Source: Pratylenchus scribneri
Lineage: Eukaryota > Nematoda > Chromadorea > Rhabditida > Pratylenchidae
NCBI GenBank assembly: GCA_030063045.1
Contig: JAQSEB010000021.1
Coordinates: forward strand, 2,294,001-2,358,000
Length of the DNA stretch: 64,000 bases
Direction of reading: 5' to 3'
Of this stretch, positions 1 through 12,653 are shown piece by piece. How positions within the stretch are numbered: the stretch's first letter is position 1; each line of letters begins with the position of its first letter. The translations under genes and the position numbers were made by a program. Below the pieces are notes generated by a model that had not been told where the DNA came from, did no database searches, and was given only the letters and a program-made list of their open reading frames with translations.

Positions 1-82
1 TGCTCTGGGACCACATATTTGATATTGAAAAGAGAAAAGAAAAGAAAACGAGAAAGTGAATGGTAATTGAATTGGATGAAAA

Positions 83-186
83 TTATTTTGCAGAGAGATT
101 TAAATGGTTTTGCCGATAAAATGCATTATTTTGCCGAGAGATTTAAATGGTTTTGCCGAGAAAATGCATTATTTTGCCGAGAGATC
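83..186. repeat. 43-bp tandem repeat, about 2.4 copies
   Basis: A unit of about 43 bases containing GAGAGATTTAAATGG and TTTTGCCGA is repeated head to tail with one or two substitutions. No coding potential is seen. Confidence 0.8.
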
Positions 187-236
187 AATTTTTGATTATA
201 ACTCTTTTGTGCTTAATCCTAGAACAATAAACTTTA

Positions 237-425
237 TGCTCATTTTATAGAGCTTATCGATTTGCGTCGATTGGTATATAGTTTGTCCGGGTTTGACTCA
301 ATACTAAAAAAGTTATAAAACAAAACCAAAATATGGTTTAGAAGGTTTAATATCTTTAATTTTGGCCAAACCCGGACAAACTTTACATCAAGCGACGCGT
401 ATCAATAAGCTCTATAAAATGGGTA
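237..425. repeat. foldback (MITE-like) element, arms about 60 bp
   Basis: The left arm (237-300) and right arm (about 362-425) are near-perfect reverse complements and share CATTTTATAGAGCTTAT and the core TTTGTCCGGGTTTG. A spacer of about 60 bases separates them. The tip resembles, but is not the same as, the GAGACGCATCGA family found elsewhere in the window. There is no ORF, so this is a non-autonomous element or hairpin repeat. Confidence 0.7.
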
Positions 426-483
426 TAAGCTTTGAAGGTCAACGATCCAATACAAAAGTTATATCAAACCAAAAACCGTACTG

Positions 484-826
484 CGACACTTGCGGACTAA
501 ACGGTCTGGAACCGAAGGTGGTAAAGCTGGTGTGGCATTGTTTATAGAATATTATTAGGCATAAAATTAGCTACAAAATGAAATCAAACGTTTTGGTCAA
601 TGTTAAATATTCACCGAATTATGGCCAAAAAACCGTTGTTAAAATTGCGATTTTGACGGTTTTTGGCCTTAATTCGGTGAATACTCAAAATTTGGCAAAC
701 TTTTTGATGTCATTTTGTAGCTAATTTTTTGCCTAATAATATGCTATATACAATGCCACTCCAGCTTTACCACCTTCGGCACCGGACCATTTGGTCCGCA
801 AATGTCGGGTCCGCAAGTGTCGGCCA
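484..826. repeat. foldback element, GTGGTAAAGCTGG family, copy 1
   Basis: The ends carry GCGACACTTGCGGAC and its complement, followed inward by GGTGGTAAAGCTGG, ATTATTAGGCATAAAATTAG and TTCGGTGAATA-type segments that pair across the centre. The whole 340 bases can fold into one hairpin. A second copy lies at 59898-60216 inside an intron of a different gene, so this is a dispersed family. Confidence 0.8.
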
Positions 827-988
827 ACCTAAATTTTATATATTAATTATTATTAATTAACTAAATTAACATATTAAAAAAGGTCATAAAAATTATTGAG
901 AGCCTCTTTAATCCTTACTCTCTTTCTAATCCCAAATACTTGTATTTCATCCGAAATTCTTTCTGTTTTGGGAAATAAAGGCGCACTG

Positions 989-3900
989 ATGTCAACAGAC
1001 AACAACAGCTTGATTGAAACATACAATGGCGAACCAATCTATGAATATGGAATGCAGAATGACCACAAGGTTCCAAAAGAATAATTAAATGAAAATTTTA
1101 TATCAAAGTAAAGCAAAATCCAAATTTCCTTATCAAAGGTAATAATAAAGCAAAAAATTTACTACAATAAATCATGAATGGCAATGAAGGAAAATTTTGA
1201 TATTTATATCGTTTGTATCCTCTTTTTTGTTGAGAAATGTATAAAAGTGAAAGGTTCACTCCTTTGGGTGTCATCAGGAAAAGCGTTAGGGTTATTAAGG
1301 GGGTTTTACCTTAAATAATATCCTATCCTGAATGACCTTAACCAGGGATGGGTTCGATGTTTCAAAAAAATTTTTCGAAACCGAAAATCGAAATTTCGGA
1401 GGGGCAAAAAATTTTTCGAAACCGAAAAACGAAATTTCGGTGTCAAAAATAACCGAAAATCGACATCGAATTGAAAAAATCGAAACATCGAACCCATCCT
1501 GAATGACCCTAACCCAAATCCTAATGACCCAATGAGAGTACACTTTACTTTTTTCCAGTTGACTTAAAAAGGCGGATATAAACGACATATGAAAGTATCA
1601 AAATTTTTAAAGAAAGTGACCATACATAATGGAGATTAAACTTTAACATAAATTCGTACTTTTTAAGTTTTTACCCCCTTTTGGGTCGATTGGCAAAAAA
1701 GTGAAGGATCACCCTTATGGGTTATCAGGATTAGGATAGTTTACGGGCATTAGGATTCATTCACTTATATTTTAGGTAACCCCTAATGAACCTAACTTGC
1801 CTAACACACATAAAGTCACTTTTTCCCTTACCAACAAAAACACAAAGGGATATTAACTTAACAATTACCCATAAATTAAAAAGATAAGCAACATTTTATT
1901 GGCACAAATTTTCGATTACATTCCTATTTGGAATAACTCATTAAAGGTGGAGAAAAATGTATTTTGAATTATATTTGAAATTTTTTAAAGTCGAGCGAAC
2001 AAACCAGCCGTCGACGTCGCCCAATTCGGCAACATATGCGCCAAAATTTGCACGCAATTTTCACCGAAATCTTCCTACCACAAGGATATCCGCAAACCGT
2101 GAGCGCCGATTATTTGGCCTACCAAGGATGGGACACCTTGCAGGTATATTGTTTGCTCCTGCCAAAATGCGATCATTTTTGTATTTTCGGTGAATTATGC
2201 ATGACCGATAGAACTCTATAAAATGTTTTTAATAAAGGCAAAAAATTCGTCTTTTGTAATTTTTATCTTAACTTGATCAAAGTTATGCTTCCAAATATTC
2301 AATTATACAATTGGACAGTCAACATATATAAAGACTGCAAAGCATCTTAGATTAGGTATTATAAGTGTTAGCTGTCAAAATTTTATATCATCAAATTGCC
2401 TCAAATACAGTTGATTTTAACAGCACTAGAGAATAGAGACCCGTGAAATTAAATTTTGAGAATTGCGGATCCAACAAAATTTACCAAATTTGTCAAAAAT
2501 GCATTATATTGTTATAAAATTATCGTCACCGGATTATCCTACATTCTGATTTTTCCGATTTTCGATTCCAAAAAATTACATAAAAATCTACCGGATCTGG
2601 CAAAATTCGCATTCCGATTTGGTCTCTAATGATGAGAAATATTATTTCTTTTGGAAGAATAATAGGAAATTGTTTTCGGCATGCTTTAAAAAACATTGAC
2701 ATATTAAAAAGTATTAGAGAAAATTCGACCATTTTCACATTATGCTTATATTTCTCATAAATTTATTAAAAATTTAATAATTTATTAGGCATTTGCCAGC
2801 GCCCAAAATGGCGCATTGGCCACTTTGGCGGTGTTGAAGGGCGTGGGCGTTGGCAATGAGAATGCCACTGTGTTGGCGGCCACATTGACTTGGTTGTTGA
2901 AGGATGGCATTGGGATGATGGCCAGAATTGTGTTCGCATGGGCTCGGGGATCGCGGCTTGATTCCGGTTTATATTTGAATAAATTGATTGCTAAACGAAT
3001 TTTGTGTCCTAATCCTAATCTATATTCTTAAGCTTTAATTTTTAAATAACATTCATTTAAACTTTAAAATTTCTTTTGTGGAGCATTTTGATATCGAAAA
3101 TAATTGTTCACGGAAATTTAGCCGGCAAATATAATGAAAACTTTTCGATTTTGATCTATTTAGGCCGCTTTTTTGGCCATAATTTTTGTAATTTTGATGA
3201 AGCCAACGAAATTTTTCTAGCTATCCAGTCCAATCACAGTATTAAAAAAAATGGAGTACTTGTTAATTATCCTGGAACAGATTTTTTAAAGACTAGTAGG
3301 GAAAGGTTGTTAAATTTACCCCTATGGGTCATACAGTAAGTATAGGGTTAAGGAAAGGGTATCATCTCACATATCCGTAACCCTAACCCTAATCATCCAC
3401 GAAGAGGACACTTCACTTAGAAAACATCTGGTCCGGGATAATTGACAAGTACCTAAAATGGTACCAATTTTGCCCAAATTAATACTAAAATTTATTTGAA
3501 AATTTAATTTGATGGGATGAACAAATTTCATTCTACAAGTTTTGTTATATTTTTTCCATCGTTTTAGACAACAAAAAGTGGCGTTTGGTTGCCGATATTT
3601 TGGTTTGGATTTATTTGTTAGGAATTTAAAAATCACAAAAAAAACATTAGAATGATGCCTCATTTGTGATGGAATTGATTGCGCCAACATTGCCACAATG
3701 CTGTTTTCCGCCAATCGCTTGTTTCGCCTCATTTCTCCGCTCCATTGTTGGTGTTTGTGGACAAACAACTCGGATGGCTGTGATTAAACACCAGGTTTAT
3801 GTTTTGCATAATTATTATGCGAAAAGTGAAATCTAGTAATTAGCTTCAGCTTTCGGCCGAATACCGTTTGGAAATTTTTGAAATATTTCGATTAAAATAT

Positions 3901-6900
3901 ATTAGGAATTTTATAAAACTCAATTAAAAGTCAAAAAATGAATAATGCTGATTTCCAAAATTGATAGAATTTTTCAAAAAAAAAATTCGCTTTTGGTCAA
4001 AATAGTGAAAAAAAATTTAATTGGAAAATGAAAAGTGTAAGAAAAATTTCATGCCCAATCAAGATTATTCTCTAAATCGGTATTCATTACTTACGTATTA
4101 TCCGGCTCCAGATGGTTTTGAAATGATTGGTCACCTCTATAGGTGATTTGGATTAGCGTTATGAGGTGCTAGGTCGATTCCACAATTGTGCAAATATAAA
4201 GTTTCTCTGGTTTCTAATAAATCAGAAACTGGTTTTAGACAACACAAACTTATACCATTTTGTAGATCTCATCGAGACGCATCGATTAATTTGTCATGAT
4301 TTGGTCAAAATTAAATAGTATTAAACCATTTAAACCATTTTTCCACATTTTGGTTTTAAACTTTCTTATTTTGGGCCAAAAGCTAAAATGTTATATAACA
4401 TTCGATGCGTCTCGATGAGATCTACAAAATGGTATAAGGTTTGTGGGGTCTAAAAATAGTTTCTGATTTATTAGAAGCCAAAAACTTATGCACCATTGTG
4501 GAATTGCCCATATTTGCACCGCCTTTTGTCTATTGTGGAATCGACCCCGGACGGCGTTATGAATATGTGAGATGATACCGACTCATGGGAGTTTTTCTTA
4601 TCTTCCCCCAATTGAACCATAAGATCTGGGCCCGGATAATTATGTAACTACCTCTAAATCTTCATTATTTTCCAGTATAATTTCAGGAAATTTTTCTGTC
4701 AAGACCTTACAGCTAATTCTTGAAAAATAAAAAATTTTTCATTCCAATTCAGTCAATAATTTACTCTGTGTCATTCTTATTAAAAATCCCATATCTTTAG
4801 TCATTACTCAATACTCTCGGACTCTCGGTTGCAATTCTATTTATTCTATTATAGCAATAAATACGTAATTAATTAATCTTTATTTATAGGCTGTACGCGA
4901 CAATTTGGCCGATGTGGCAGCCAAAGATGGAAGCCAAGAGACTCTAGTCAACATTTTCTCCCTTCTTTGTTCGCTGATCCTTTTGCCAACGGTCGAGGCC
5001 CATCCAATTCTGTCATGGATTCTTTTTGCCTTCTTCACTTCAGTTCATATTTTTGCCAATTTTCGGGCCGTGAAATCCCTTCAATTCGAAACACTCAATC
5101 AGAGCCGATTTCAAATCGCAGTCAGGTTATTATTATATATTAAAAAATAGCAAAAATATTTTTGTGCAATTTTTGAATTCGAACTAAACAAGTACCGCCA
5201 CTTGCTAGTTCTTATGACTCGAAAAATACTCATTTATCTGGCACTACACTAAATTTTATGGCCATAATGGACAGATCGATTATAATTTCAATAAGAAATT
5301 TTTTTTAAATTAGCAAAATTTTATAGACAAAAATTAGAGTTGGAGAGAGTCGGTTCTAGACCGAGGTCTCCGGTTCCGGTTCCGCTCGGTTCCTAGATCG
5401 CGGTTCCGGTTCCGATTCCTGAAAAATCCTCGGTTCCGGTTCTATCGGTTCCTTGGTTTTTTGAAAAATGGTCAAAAAAATTTTTAAAATTTATTTTTTT
5501 CATAAAATATCGAAAAAATCAAATAAAATAATTCAAATATCATGTATTCACTTATTCTTTTATCTTTTCTAAATCTTCTAGTTAGTCCTATTCAATAAAA
5601 TAAGCTCAAAATAAAAAATAAAATAGCCTCAAAAAGAAAAACTAATGAAAATAGCCCCGCAGGGAAAAATTGACTAAAAAGTAGCCATACATATACGAAT
5701 TTTAACAAAAAAATGTCTGTTAAACAAATTATTTCAGTTTAATATGACACAGGAGGGGAAAATAAACCAAAAATGGCCCCGTCAGGGAAAATTTTAAGCC
5801 AAAAATGGCCCCGTCAGGGAAAATTTTAAGCCAAAAATGGCCACGTCAGGGAAAATTTTAAGCCAAAAATGGCCCCGTCAGGGAAAATTTTAAGCCAAAA
5901 ATAGCCCCATTAATATAAAATTTTACAAAAAATTTCCCCTTCGGGGTGAATGCCAGAACCGTGGAACCGGCGGTTCCGACCCTCGGTTCCGGTTCTTTGC
6001 CCAAAAATGGCCTCGGTTCGGTTCGGTTCCGGTTCGGGTACCCGACTCCCTCCAACTCTAACAAAAATGGAGGCACAGGAAATGAAATTAATGTATTAAA
6101 TTTTTCTTTTATCATGGTCAAATTTTGTCACAAATTATATAAAAAAGTCTCAATAATTTTTTAAATCGCAAAAATTTTTTAATTAGCCAAAATATTTACA
6201 TTCATTTTTTAAAGATATTTCATTGAAAATGGCATGGCACCAACAATTGGCTGGTGCAATTCCCAGGAACCCGTCCTCTTCACTGGTTTCGGAAGCAGTC
6301 AATTTCTTCAGCTTGGATGCCCGTTGAACGCATTACCGGCTGAAATAAATTTGGCCGAAATCATTGGGGCAAATTCGGATTCAATTGGTAAATTAAATTT
6401 ATTAATTTAAATTAAATTTTAATTTTGGGAAATTAAATATTTTTTTGGCTTTAAATTCGAATATAAAAAATGGACAAAATTTTTTTTTATTAAAAATCGA
6501 ATTTTTAGGGGAACGAAATGGAGAAACCAAAAATGGCATTGCATGGAAATTGATGGGCCGTGGCAATAATAATTCGGACGGACAAGGGACCATATTTTGT
6601 GTGGTCCAAGGGAACAAAGCATGGATGGCCATTGAGGGGGGATTGACGAATGAAGAGGAAATTTTTCGCGCTTTATTTGCCATTGAATATTTTCTCCATG
6701 GAAAGGGGTAAGTCATCAGAGCGATAAAAAATTTGGTACTTAGATATTAACCTGTCCAGATTTTTTTGGGTCTACAAAGGAAAGGTAATGGTATACTCTA
6801 TGGGTTATCCGGTAGAGGGGTATGGTCATTTGGGTATAGGTTATCATCGCAAGTATCTATGTTACACCGAATATTGGGAATTGACGATTCCCTGGAATCG

Positions 6901-7712
6901 TCAAGCAATTTGGTAGACTAATTTCGGGAATCTCGGCTTCTAGGCATCGTACAGACTCGAGAGTAGGCTCATTCGACTCGTCATAGTCGATTTACTATAT
7001 GAAATTTCAATTTCAGACTGATCTAGGGGCTAGGGGCTAGGGTTAGGGTTAGGGTAGAGTCGGCATGGGTTTTAGGGGCTAAGGGTTAGGGGTCTGTAAT
7101 TGAAATTTCCTATACAAAATCGACTATGCCGAGTCGAATGAGCCTACTATCGAGTCTGTATGATGTCTAGAAGCCGTGATTCCCGAAATTCGTCAACCAT
7201 ATTGCCTGACGATTCCCGGGAATCTTCAATTCTCCATAATCGTTGTAACATCTATAATCCTAATCATAATCACCCCTAATAAGGACGGACGCTTTATTTC
7301 AAAAAAAAATTCTGGACTCGGATAATACTTAAGTACCAAAAATTAAATAAAATATGCCAAGAAAAATATTTAAATTTTAATGTTGAACTTCTTCCATATT
7401 TTTTTAAAAAATTATTCAAATCTTCGTAATAAAATATTAAAAAAATATGGCATGGCAAAAAATTTAAAAAATTTGCGATATTATTACCTCTTAAAGAATA
7501 TTTTAAGAAATAAAATTTCATATTCTTTCAAAAATGTTTATCGCTTTATAAATAGGTAATTTTTAAATTTTTTTTTCAGTTGGCCCAACAATTCGATAAT
7601 TGAGGAATTTTGCCGTGAAATGACCTCAAAAGGATGGTCTCTTCGAACGAATCAACTAAACATTGATGAATGGCGATTTTTTCAAAAAGGAAATGAGAAG
7701 AAGAATTTATAA
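989..7712 (+). CDS. rusf1: RUS1/DUF647 family protein (RUSF1 orthologue), nine exons
   Basis: Exons 989-1069, 1991-2143, 2789-2966, 3568-3602, 3651-3794, 4890-5125, 6215-6387, 6509-6707 and 7580-7712 join with consistent phases to 443 residues, close to the roughly 468 of the human protein. Family hallmarks are clear: IFLPQGYPQTVSADYLAYQ, LKGVGVGNENATVLAATLTW, LLKDGIGMMARIVFAW, MADVAAKDGSQETLVN-type text (here LADVAAKDGSQETLVN) and ETLNQSRFQI. DUF647 proteins are membrane-associated. Plant members act in root UV-B sensing and auxin transport; the animal role is poorly known. The first exon (start ATG 989) is the least certain: it rests on the phase match and on an ETYNGEPIYEYG stretch in the usual N-terminal position. 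If it is wrong, coding begins in exon 2, where ATG 2036 is available. At least five foldback elements sit in the introns. The end is fixed by TAA 7710-7712. Confidence 0.88.
1209..1572. repeat. foldback element with a second foldback nested inside
   Basis: The outer arms (about 1209-1335 and 1495-1570) pair through GTGAAAGGTTCACTC-like and CCTAACC/GGTTAGG segments. The inner element at 1346-1498 begins GGGATGGGTTCGATGTTTC and ends with its complement. A CCTGAATGACC-type sequence is repeated on both sides of the inner element. The whole lies in the first intron of the RUSF1 gene. Confidence 0.65.
1670..1850. repeat. foldback element related to 1209-1572
   Basis: The left arm carries GGCAAAAAAGTGAAGGATCACCC and TTATGGGTTATCAGGATTAGG; the right arm carries CCTAATGAACCTAAC and AAAGTCACTTTTTCCC. 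The arms pair imperfectly. It belongs to the same loose family as 1209, 30228 and 49860 and lies just before exon 2 of RUSF1. Confidence 0.5.
3250..3462. repeat. foldback element, GGTACTT...CCGG..AGAT family
   Basis: The left end GAGTACTTGTTAATTATCC and right end GGATAATTGACAAGTACC are inverted copies, followed inward by AACAGATTTTT and its complement. The centre carries CCCTAACCCTAA. The same ends occur at 6728-7344. It is in the third intron of RUSF1. Confidence 0.65.
4128..4556. repeat. foldback element, GAGACGCATCGA family, copy 1
   Basis: The arms pair across about 400 bases, through segments such as TCTAATAAATCAGAAAC, ACCATTTTGTAGATCTCATC and GAGACGCATCGA. The outermost parts include CACAATTGTGCAAATAT and its complement. 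Other copies lie at 17640, 20722 and 31795, with fragments at 22612 and 53435. This copy is in an intron of RUSF1. Confidence 0.85.
5334..6063. repeat. 730-bp foldback element with internal 32-bp repeats
   Basis: Terminal inverted repeats start with TTAGAGTTGGAGAGAGTCGG and end with its complement. Inside are many GGTTCCGGTTCC motifs on both arms. At 5752-5905 about five copies of a 32-base unit (CCCCGTCAGGGAAAATTTTA plus AGCCAAAAATGG) are repeated in tandem. It lies wholly in an intron of RUSF1. No transposase is visible. Confidence 0.8.
6728..7344. repeat. foldback element with nested telomere-like foldback
   Basis: The outer ends TTTGGTACTTAGATATTAACC and its complement match the family at 3250. 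Nested inside, at about 6876-7238, is a second inverted repeat with arms GGAATTGACGATTCCC, CATAGTCGATTT and GAGTAGGCTCATTCGACTC. Its loop carries GGGCTAGGGTTAGGGTTAGG. Both are in the last intron of RUSF1. Confidence 0.75.
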
Positions 7713-10439
7713 AAAAAAATAATTTTGTAATAATTTTAATTATAAATTGTTAAATTGAATCATGCACGGTGAATAGCATATTAATAAATAATATTTATTA
7801 TTAATTTGTTTTAATTATTAAAGATGGAATTATTTATTTATTATTAATTTGTTTTAATTTTTAAAGATGGAATTATTCCAAGATTTAACCAAACTGAATC
7901 AAGTTAATTAAAATAAGCTTAATTATTCCAACTTTTAATTAAATAATAAAATGTATTATTCCTTTTAAAAAAGTCAATTTTATTTTTTTTTCAATTTTCA
8001 AAGGAAAAATTTTTGTTTTAATCAACTTAAACAAATATTAAATTAACTATTCATTCAATTTCGTCGAGAATTTGTTGGATTGATGGGGAATAAGAATATC
8101 GCATTTATTTAAAATTTGACTCTTCAGAATGGTTCAAAAATGGTTTAAATAAATTTCTTTAACTATCGAATGGAAATATGGCTTCAAATTTTGTGTCATA
8201 AAATAACTATTTGTGTCAAAAAATATTTTATATTTCACTAAACCCATCACGTTTCTTCGTCCAACAATTCTCTTTTTCTGTGATTAATTAAAATTTAATT
8301 TCCATTTTCATGCATGTGAATAAAATATGCGATGTGCCCTCCAAAAAATGTTCCCTTCAGGCCAAACCATGCTCATTATCGTTTATCAATCCATTTTCCA
8401 TTCCCATTCTCTTGCATATTCGACGCCTTTTTAGCAAATGTAATAAAATTATCGATGAAAAAATGTTCATTTTTGGGGGCTATTTGACTGACATTGACAT
8501 TGAAAATTGTAGAGAGAAAAAATGCTATTTTGCAGAGGGAAGAAATGAACAATCATCCAATTTTTATTAATTATAAAAATTTACAACGGCCTAAATGATG
8601 TTCCTGAGGATGTCAATTACATTTTTTCCCTTTCACTTTCGTTTCATTTTTATTAATTACAGGAGCAAATTTTTGCTGCTGATTTGGGATTATTTTTGAA
8701 ATAAGGTGTTCCCGAGAAAGTCAGATTAATTTTTGCCCTCTCCTTACTTCACATTTATTCCTATTTAAAAACTGACAGAATTAAATCAGAATATAGGTTT
8801 AATTTAAAATGATTTTTACCTTCTAAAATGGTGAATTATTCTGAATTCAGGCTAAATTTAAAATTATTTCCTATATTAATTTTAATTAGAAATTTACTAT
8901 GATAATCAAAATTTTCAAATTTGTAAAAAAAAATTTATAAAATTTTGAAATTTAAATTAGAATTTTCTCCAAATTTAAATTAACAGAGAAATCTTTATTC
9001 AAAATTTTATAAACTTAATACCAAATTATTGTCTTTAATCCAATTATTTTAAGGCCAAAAAAAGAATGCATTTTGGACAAGAAAAGAATAAAAAAATTCA
9101 AAATCAAAAAAGCAAATAATAAGGAAAATTTCGTTCAATAAAATTTGAGAATTTTCAAAATTCCTTAATTCAATTATTCATGGTCCTCCCTTTTTTAACT
9201 TTTAGTAATTTTTAATCTTTTTTATTGGCTCATCGTCTCATTTTTATGTTTGGGGCCCAATCCAATTTTCCTTTCCATCTCAACAATATTCATGGAAATT
9301 TTTATCAACAAAAATGAATGGCCATGTAAATTAGGCAGCAATTAAATAACGGAAAGCCAATTCCCTTTTAATCAATTCTTTTCCCCTTGTTTTATTTGTT
9401 GTTCTCAAGAACAAATTTTGTACAAAAATTTGTTGATTTTTTCCTCCAAATTTTGACAATATTTTATTTATTCATTAATTAAAATAATTTAAAAAATTTT
9501 AAATAAAATTATTTTAAAAATCAGAAAAAAATTAATTTATTATTTTTGGCTTATTAGAATTTCCATTTCCTCCTCTTTTTTTAATTATTTATTATTTATA
9601 CTATACGTTTCTCGGTTAAAATTACCTATCAAAATATAAAAAAATATTTATCTGAATTCAGAACATTAATCCTCACAATTCCCCTTAATCTTTTAGTACT
9701 TTTGAATGTGAATTTCAAAGACAAATGAGAAGCGATTGCCATTATTTTCCTCTCCGGTGGGCTTTATTCATTGCCAAATTCATTCATTGCCAAATATCAA
9801 TTTCTCCGTTTTATCAGTTCTTCGTCCTATAATTCCGCGTCCTTATTCCCTCCATATTATAAAAGCATTCGCCGCGATCCAAAGTCCAATCGACGTTTGA
9901 GTCTAAATTGACTTGAATGATGATAATCAATTATTCCCCATAAAAATTTTTCAACTCAATTTTCAATTCCGGTTCCATCTTTTCTGTATTTATGAGAAGC
10001 TTTTTGGACATAGTTCAACAAGAAAATAACCAATTTTAGGGAAAGCAAAAAGCCATCCAAATTTAAAAATATTTTCTAATTTTTATTAATTTAATTAAAA
10101 ATTAAATTAGCGAATGGAAAAAAGGGTCCCTTCTATAATCTATGTTATTTTATAAAATTAATAAACAATTTATTTCTGTCAAATAAAAAATTTTTCTCTC
10201 TCTTTTTCAGTACAAAATCCCAACTCCGAATTTCACAAAATTGTATATTAAAAATTTTAAGTTTCGATTTTCGAACCAAATTAATTGCAAAAAAAAATTA
10301 ATTTATTATTAAATAAAAACCTTATAATTTTTATTTTTCGGTTCAAAATCCGCATAATTCTCTCATATAAATTTCGAGATCCGCATTTAACATCAAATAA
10401 TTTTTCAATCACTTTTCAGATAACTAAAAAATTTAAAAA
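7713..10439. other. AT-rich intergenic region
   Basis: No convincing gene is seen between RUSF1 and the phospholipase gene. A two-copy tandem repeat of about 50 bases (ATTAATTTGTTTTAATT...AAAGATGGAATTATT) lies at 7778-7876. An 86-codon ATG-started ORF at 8310-8570 has AT-driven composition and no family resemblance; I treat it as chance. Imperfect direct repeats occur at 8580-8760. Confidence 0.5.
9856..9867 (+). promoter_or_regulatory. possible TATA box upstream of the phospholipase A2-like gene
   Basis: ATTATAAAAGCA is followed by a locally GC-richer stretch (ATTCGCCGCGATCC) of the kind found at transcription starts. The start codon is about 570 bases downstream, so a long leader or a 5' intron would be needed. 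This is a weak call. Confidence 0.3.
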
Positions 10440-12653
10440 ATGACTATCGCCGAAGAAAAAATCGCTGTCTCAACCAAAATGGCATCAACCAAAATACAAA
10501 CACCCAACGGCAATATTTCAACTCCAATTTGCCCAAAAGTAGAAAATAATCCCCTCCTCCGGATTCGGTCAATGACAAATGCTTCGGCTTCTAAAATTTC
10601 TGCCTCGAAGGAAAATTTCTTCTTCACCCGCCTCGAATTCCTCTACAATTGTTCGCCATTCGTCTCATTGACAATTTTATCGGCAATTTGCCTCCTCTTT
10701 GTGCCGAATGAATATTTAAATTCGGTTGGCACCTCTTCTTCCTCCACATTAACAACAATAATGGAAATGGACGAGGAATTCTGCTGTGGCGGTGGCCCAT
10801 TCAGCTATTATGCCGCCAGCCTTATTTCCATCACATGCGATCGGCATCAAAGTGGGTGATTGGGGTAGTAAAATAAATAAAAAAAAATTAGGTATTATTG
10901 AATAATTTTTTTAATGTTTTTTAAAGTAATCAATTTTTGGTAGATTATTTAGCATAATTATTTTTGCTAATTTTTATAGGTGAAATTATTTTTGCTAATT
11001 TTTATAGGTGAAATTATTTTTGCTAATTTTTATAGGTGAAATTATTTTTGCTAATTTTTATAGGTGAAATTATTTTTGGTAATTTTATAGGTGAAATTAT
11101 TTTTGGTAATTTTTATAGGTGAAATTATTTTTGGTAATTTTTATAGGTGAAATTATTTTTGCTAATTTTTATAGGTGAAATTATTTTTGGTAATTTTATA
11201 GGTGAAATTATTTTTGCTAATTTTTATAGGTGAAATTATTTTTGGTAATTTTATAGGTGAAATTATTTTTGCTAATTTTTATAGGTGAAATTATTTTTGG
11301 TAATTTTATAGGTGAAATTATTTTTGGTAGTTTTTATAGGATAAATAATTTTTGGTAGTTTTTATAGGATAAATAATTTTTGCTAATTTTTATAGGTGAA
11401 ATTATTTTTGCTAATTTTTATAGGTGAAATTATTTTTGGTAATTTTTATAGGTGAAATTATTTTTGCTAATTTTTATAGGTGAAATTATTTTTGGTAATT
11501 TTTATAGGTGAAATTATTTTTGGTAGTTTTTATAGGTGAAATTATTTTTGCTAATTTTTATAGGATAAATAATTTTTGGTAGTTTTTATAGGATAAATAA
11601 TTTTTGGTAGTTTTTATAGGATAAATAATTTTTGGTAGTTTTTATAGGATAAATAATTTTTGCTAATTTTTATAGGTGAAATTATTTTTAACATTTTTTA
11701 AAGGATAATTTTTTTGGTAATTTTTTTAAAAATTATTGCTTGCAGAAAATTTAATATTAATATTATATTAATTGTTTTATAATTTTTCCAGTCCATCTTT
11801 GCTGCGAAGTCCATGATTTTTGCTATGACCAAAAACATTTGAATCAAACCTATTGTGATGATCAATTCTGCGACTGCCTGAACACAATTCAAACTAGTGC
11901 CTACTGCGAGACAATTGCCCATCCTGGCCTATGCTTGGCCACAAGAGTGTGAGCATTTAGATAATAATGGGATGAATGAATTTGAATTGTCAAATTTTGT
12001 CTATTGACCAAAATCTTTACATACTTTTAAGCTATTTATTAAATTTTAAGTTAATAGATTAAGCAATTTCTGTAGTGCATTTTGATTTAAAAATATTTAA
12101 TCGAATCATAATTAACTCAGAAATTTTTGACAAAAAAAATTATTTATTTTAGATTATTTTTAGACTTTTTCCAGAGGTCATAATTTTTATTTTTTTTTGA
12201 TATCTATTAATTATTCTCTAATCAGCTCATAACAAATTATAAAAATTTGCTATATTATAATTTAAGAACAATAATATTTATTTGAGATAGATTAAAAAAA
12301 TTCAATTGTACAAATTAAGTTAGCCGGATTTTTTCAAAAACTATTCTTCCATAATTCCTACTCTTTTGAACCTATTATATCGGAAAGAAATTTAATGATA
12401 TAGAAAAATTTATAAATTAAATTAATAAAAATTAATATTTACCATCATTTCTAGTTTTGGACATCTTTTCTATACAAATTCCAATGCTTCGGAATCGGAA
12501 GCCAACATTGACAATGAGAGAGTGAATTCCGGGACTACCGCGCGGCAGCAAGATTCAACAAAAGAGTGGGAGAATGAAATGCCTATTGGCAATACCGATG
12601 TCACTTTGGAAAGGATAGAAATTTGCAATGAAAATCCGAAGCAGGAACATTAA
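10440..12653 (+). CDS. membrane-anchored phospholipase A2-like protein
   Basis: Exons 10440-10851, 11792-11948 and 12455-12653 give 255 residues with matched phases. Residues 1-70 are polar; 73-90 form one hydrophobic segment (FVSLTILSAICLLFVP), suggesting a type II anchor with the enzyme domain outside the cytosol. The domain starts near FCCGGGPFSYYAA (113-125). It carries the PLA2 active-site signature CCEVHDFCYD with His145 and Asp146, then YCDDQFCDCLN, where the second aspartate pair and cysteines sit. Nematodes have an expanded family with this GGGPF...CC..HD.CY layout. Family enzymes use calcium to cut the sn-2 acyl chain of phospholipids. The tail after FGHLFYTNSN is acidic and likely disordered. 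Intron 1 holds a long tandem repeat. The classical YGCYCG calcium loop is not obvious, so activity is not certain. Confidence 0.85.
10970..11690. repeat. about 28-bp tandem repeat in intron 1 of the phospholipase gene
   Basis: About 25 units of ATTATTTTTGCTAATTTTTA plus TAGGTGAA run through the intron, with variants in which GTGAAATT becomes ATAAATAA or GCTAA becomes GGTAA. Nearly every unit contains TTTTATAG immediately followed by GTGAAA, an acceptor directly joined to a donor. Confidence 0.9.

Noticed and set aside
1340..1350. GGGTTCGATG as a possible tRNA B box
   Set aside because: It is the end of an inverted repeat; no A box, cloverleaf or T-run terminator is found around it. No other convincing tRNA was seen in the window.
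8310..8570. 86-codon ATG-started frame between the RUSF1 and phospholipase genes
   Set aside because: Its composition follows the AT-rich background, there is no domain or signal, and no splice-linked partner exon was found.
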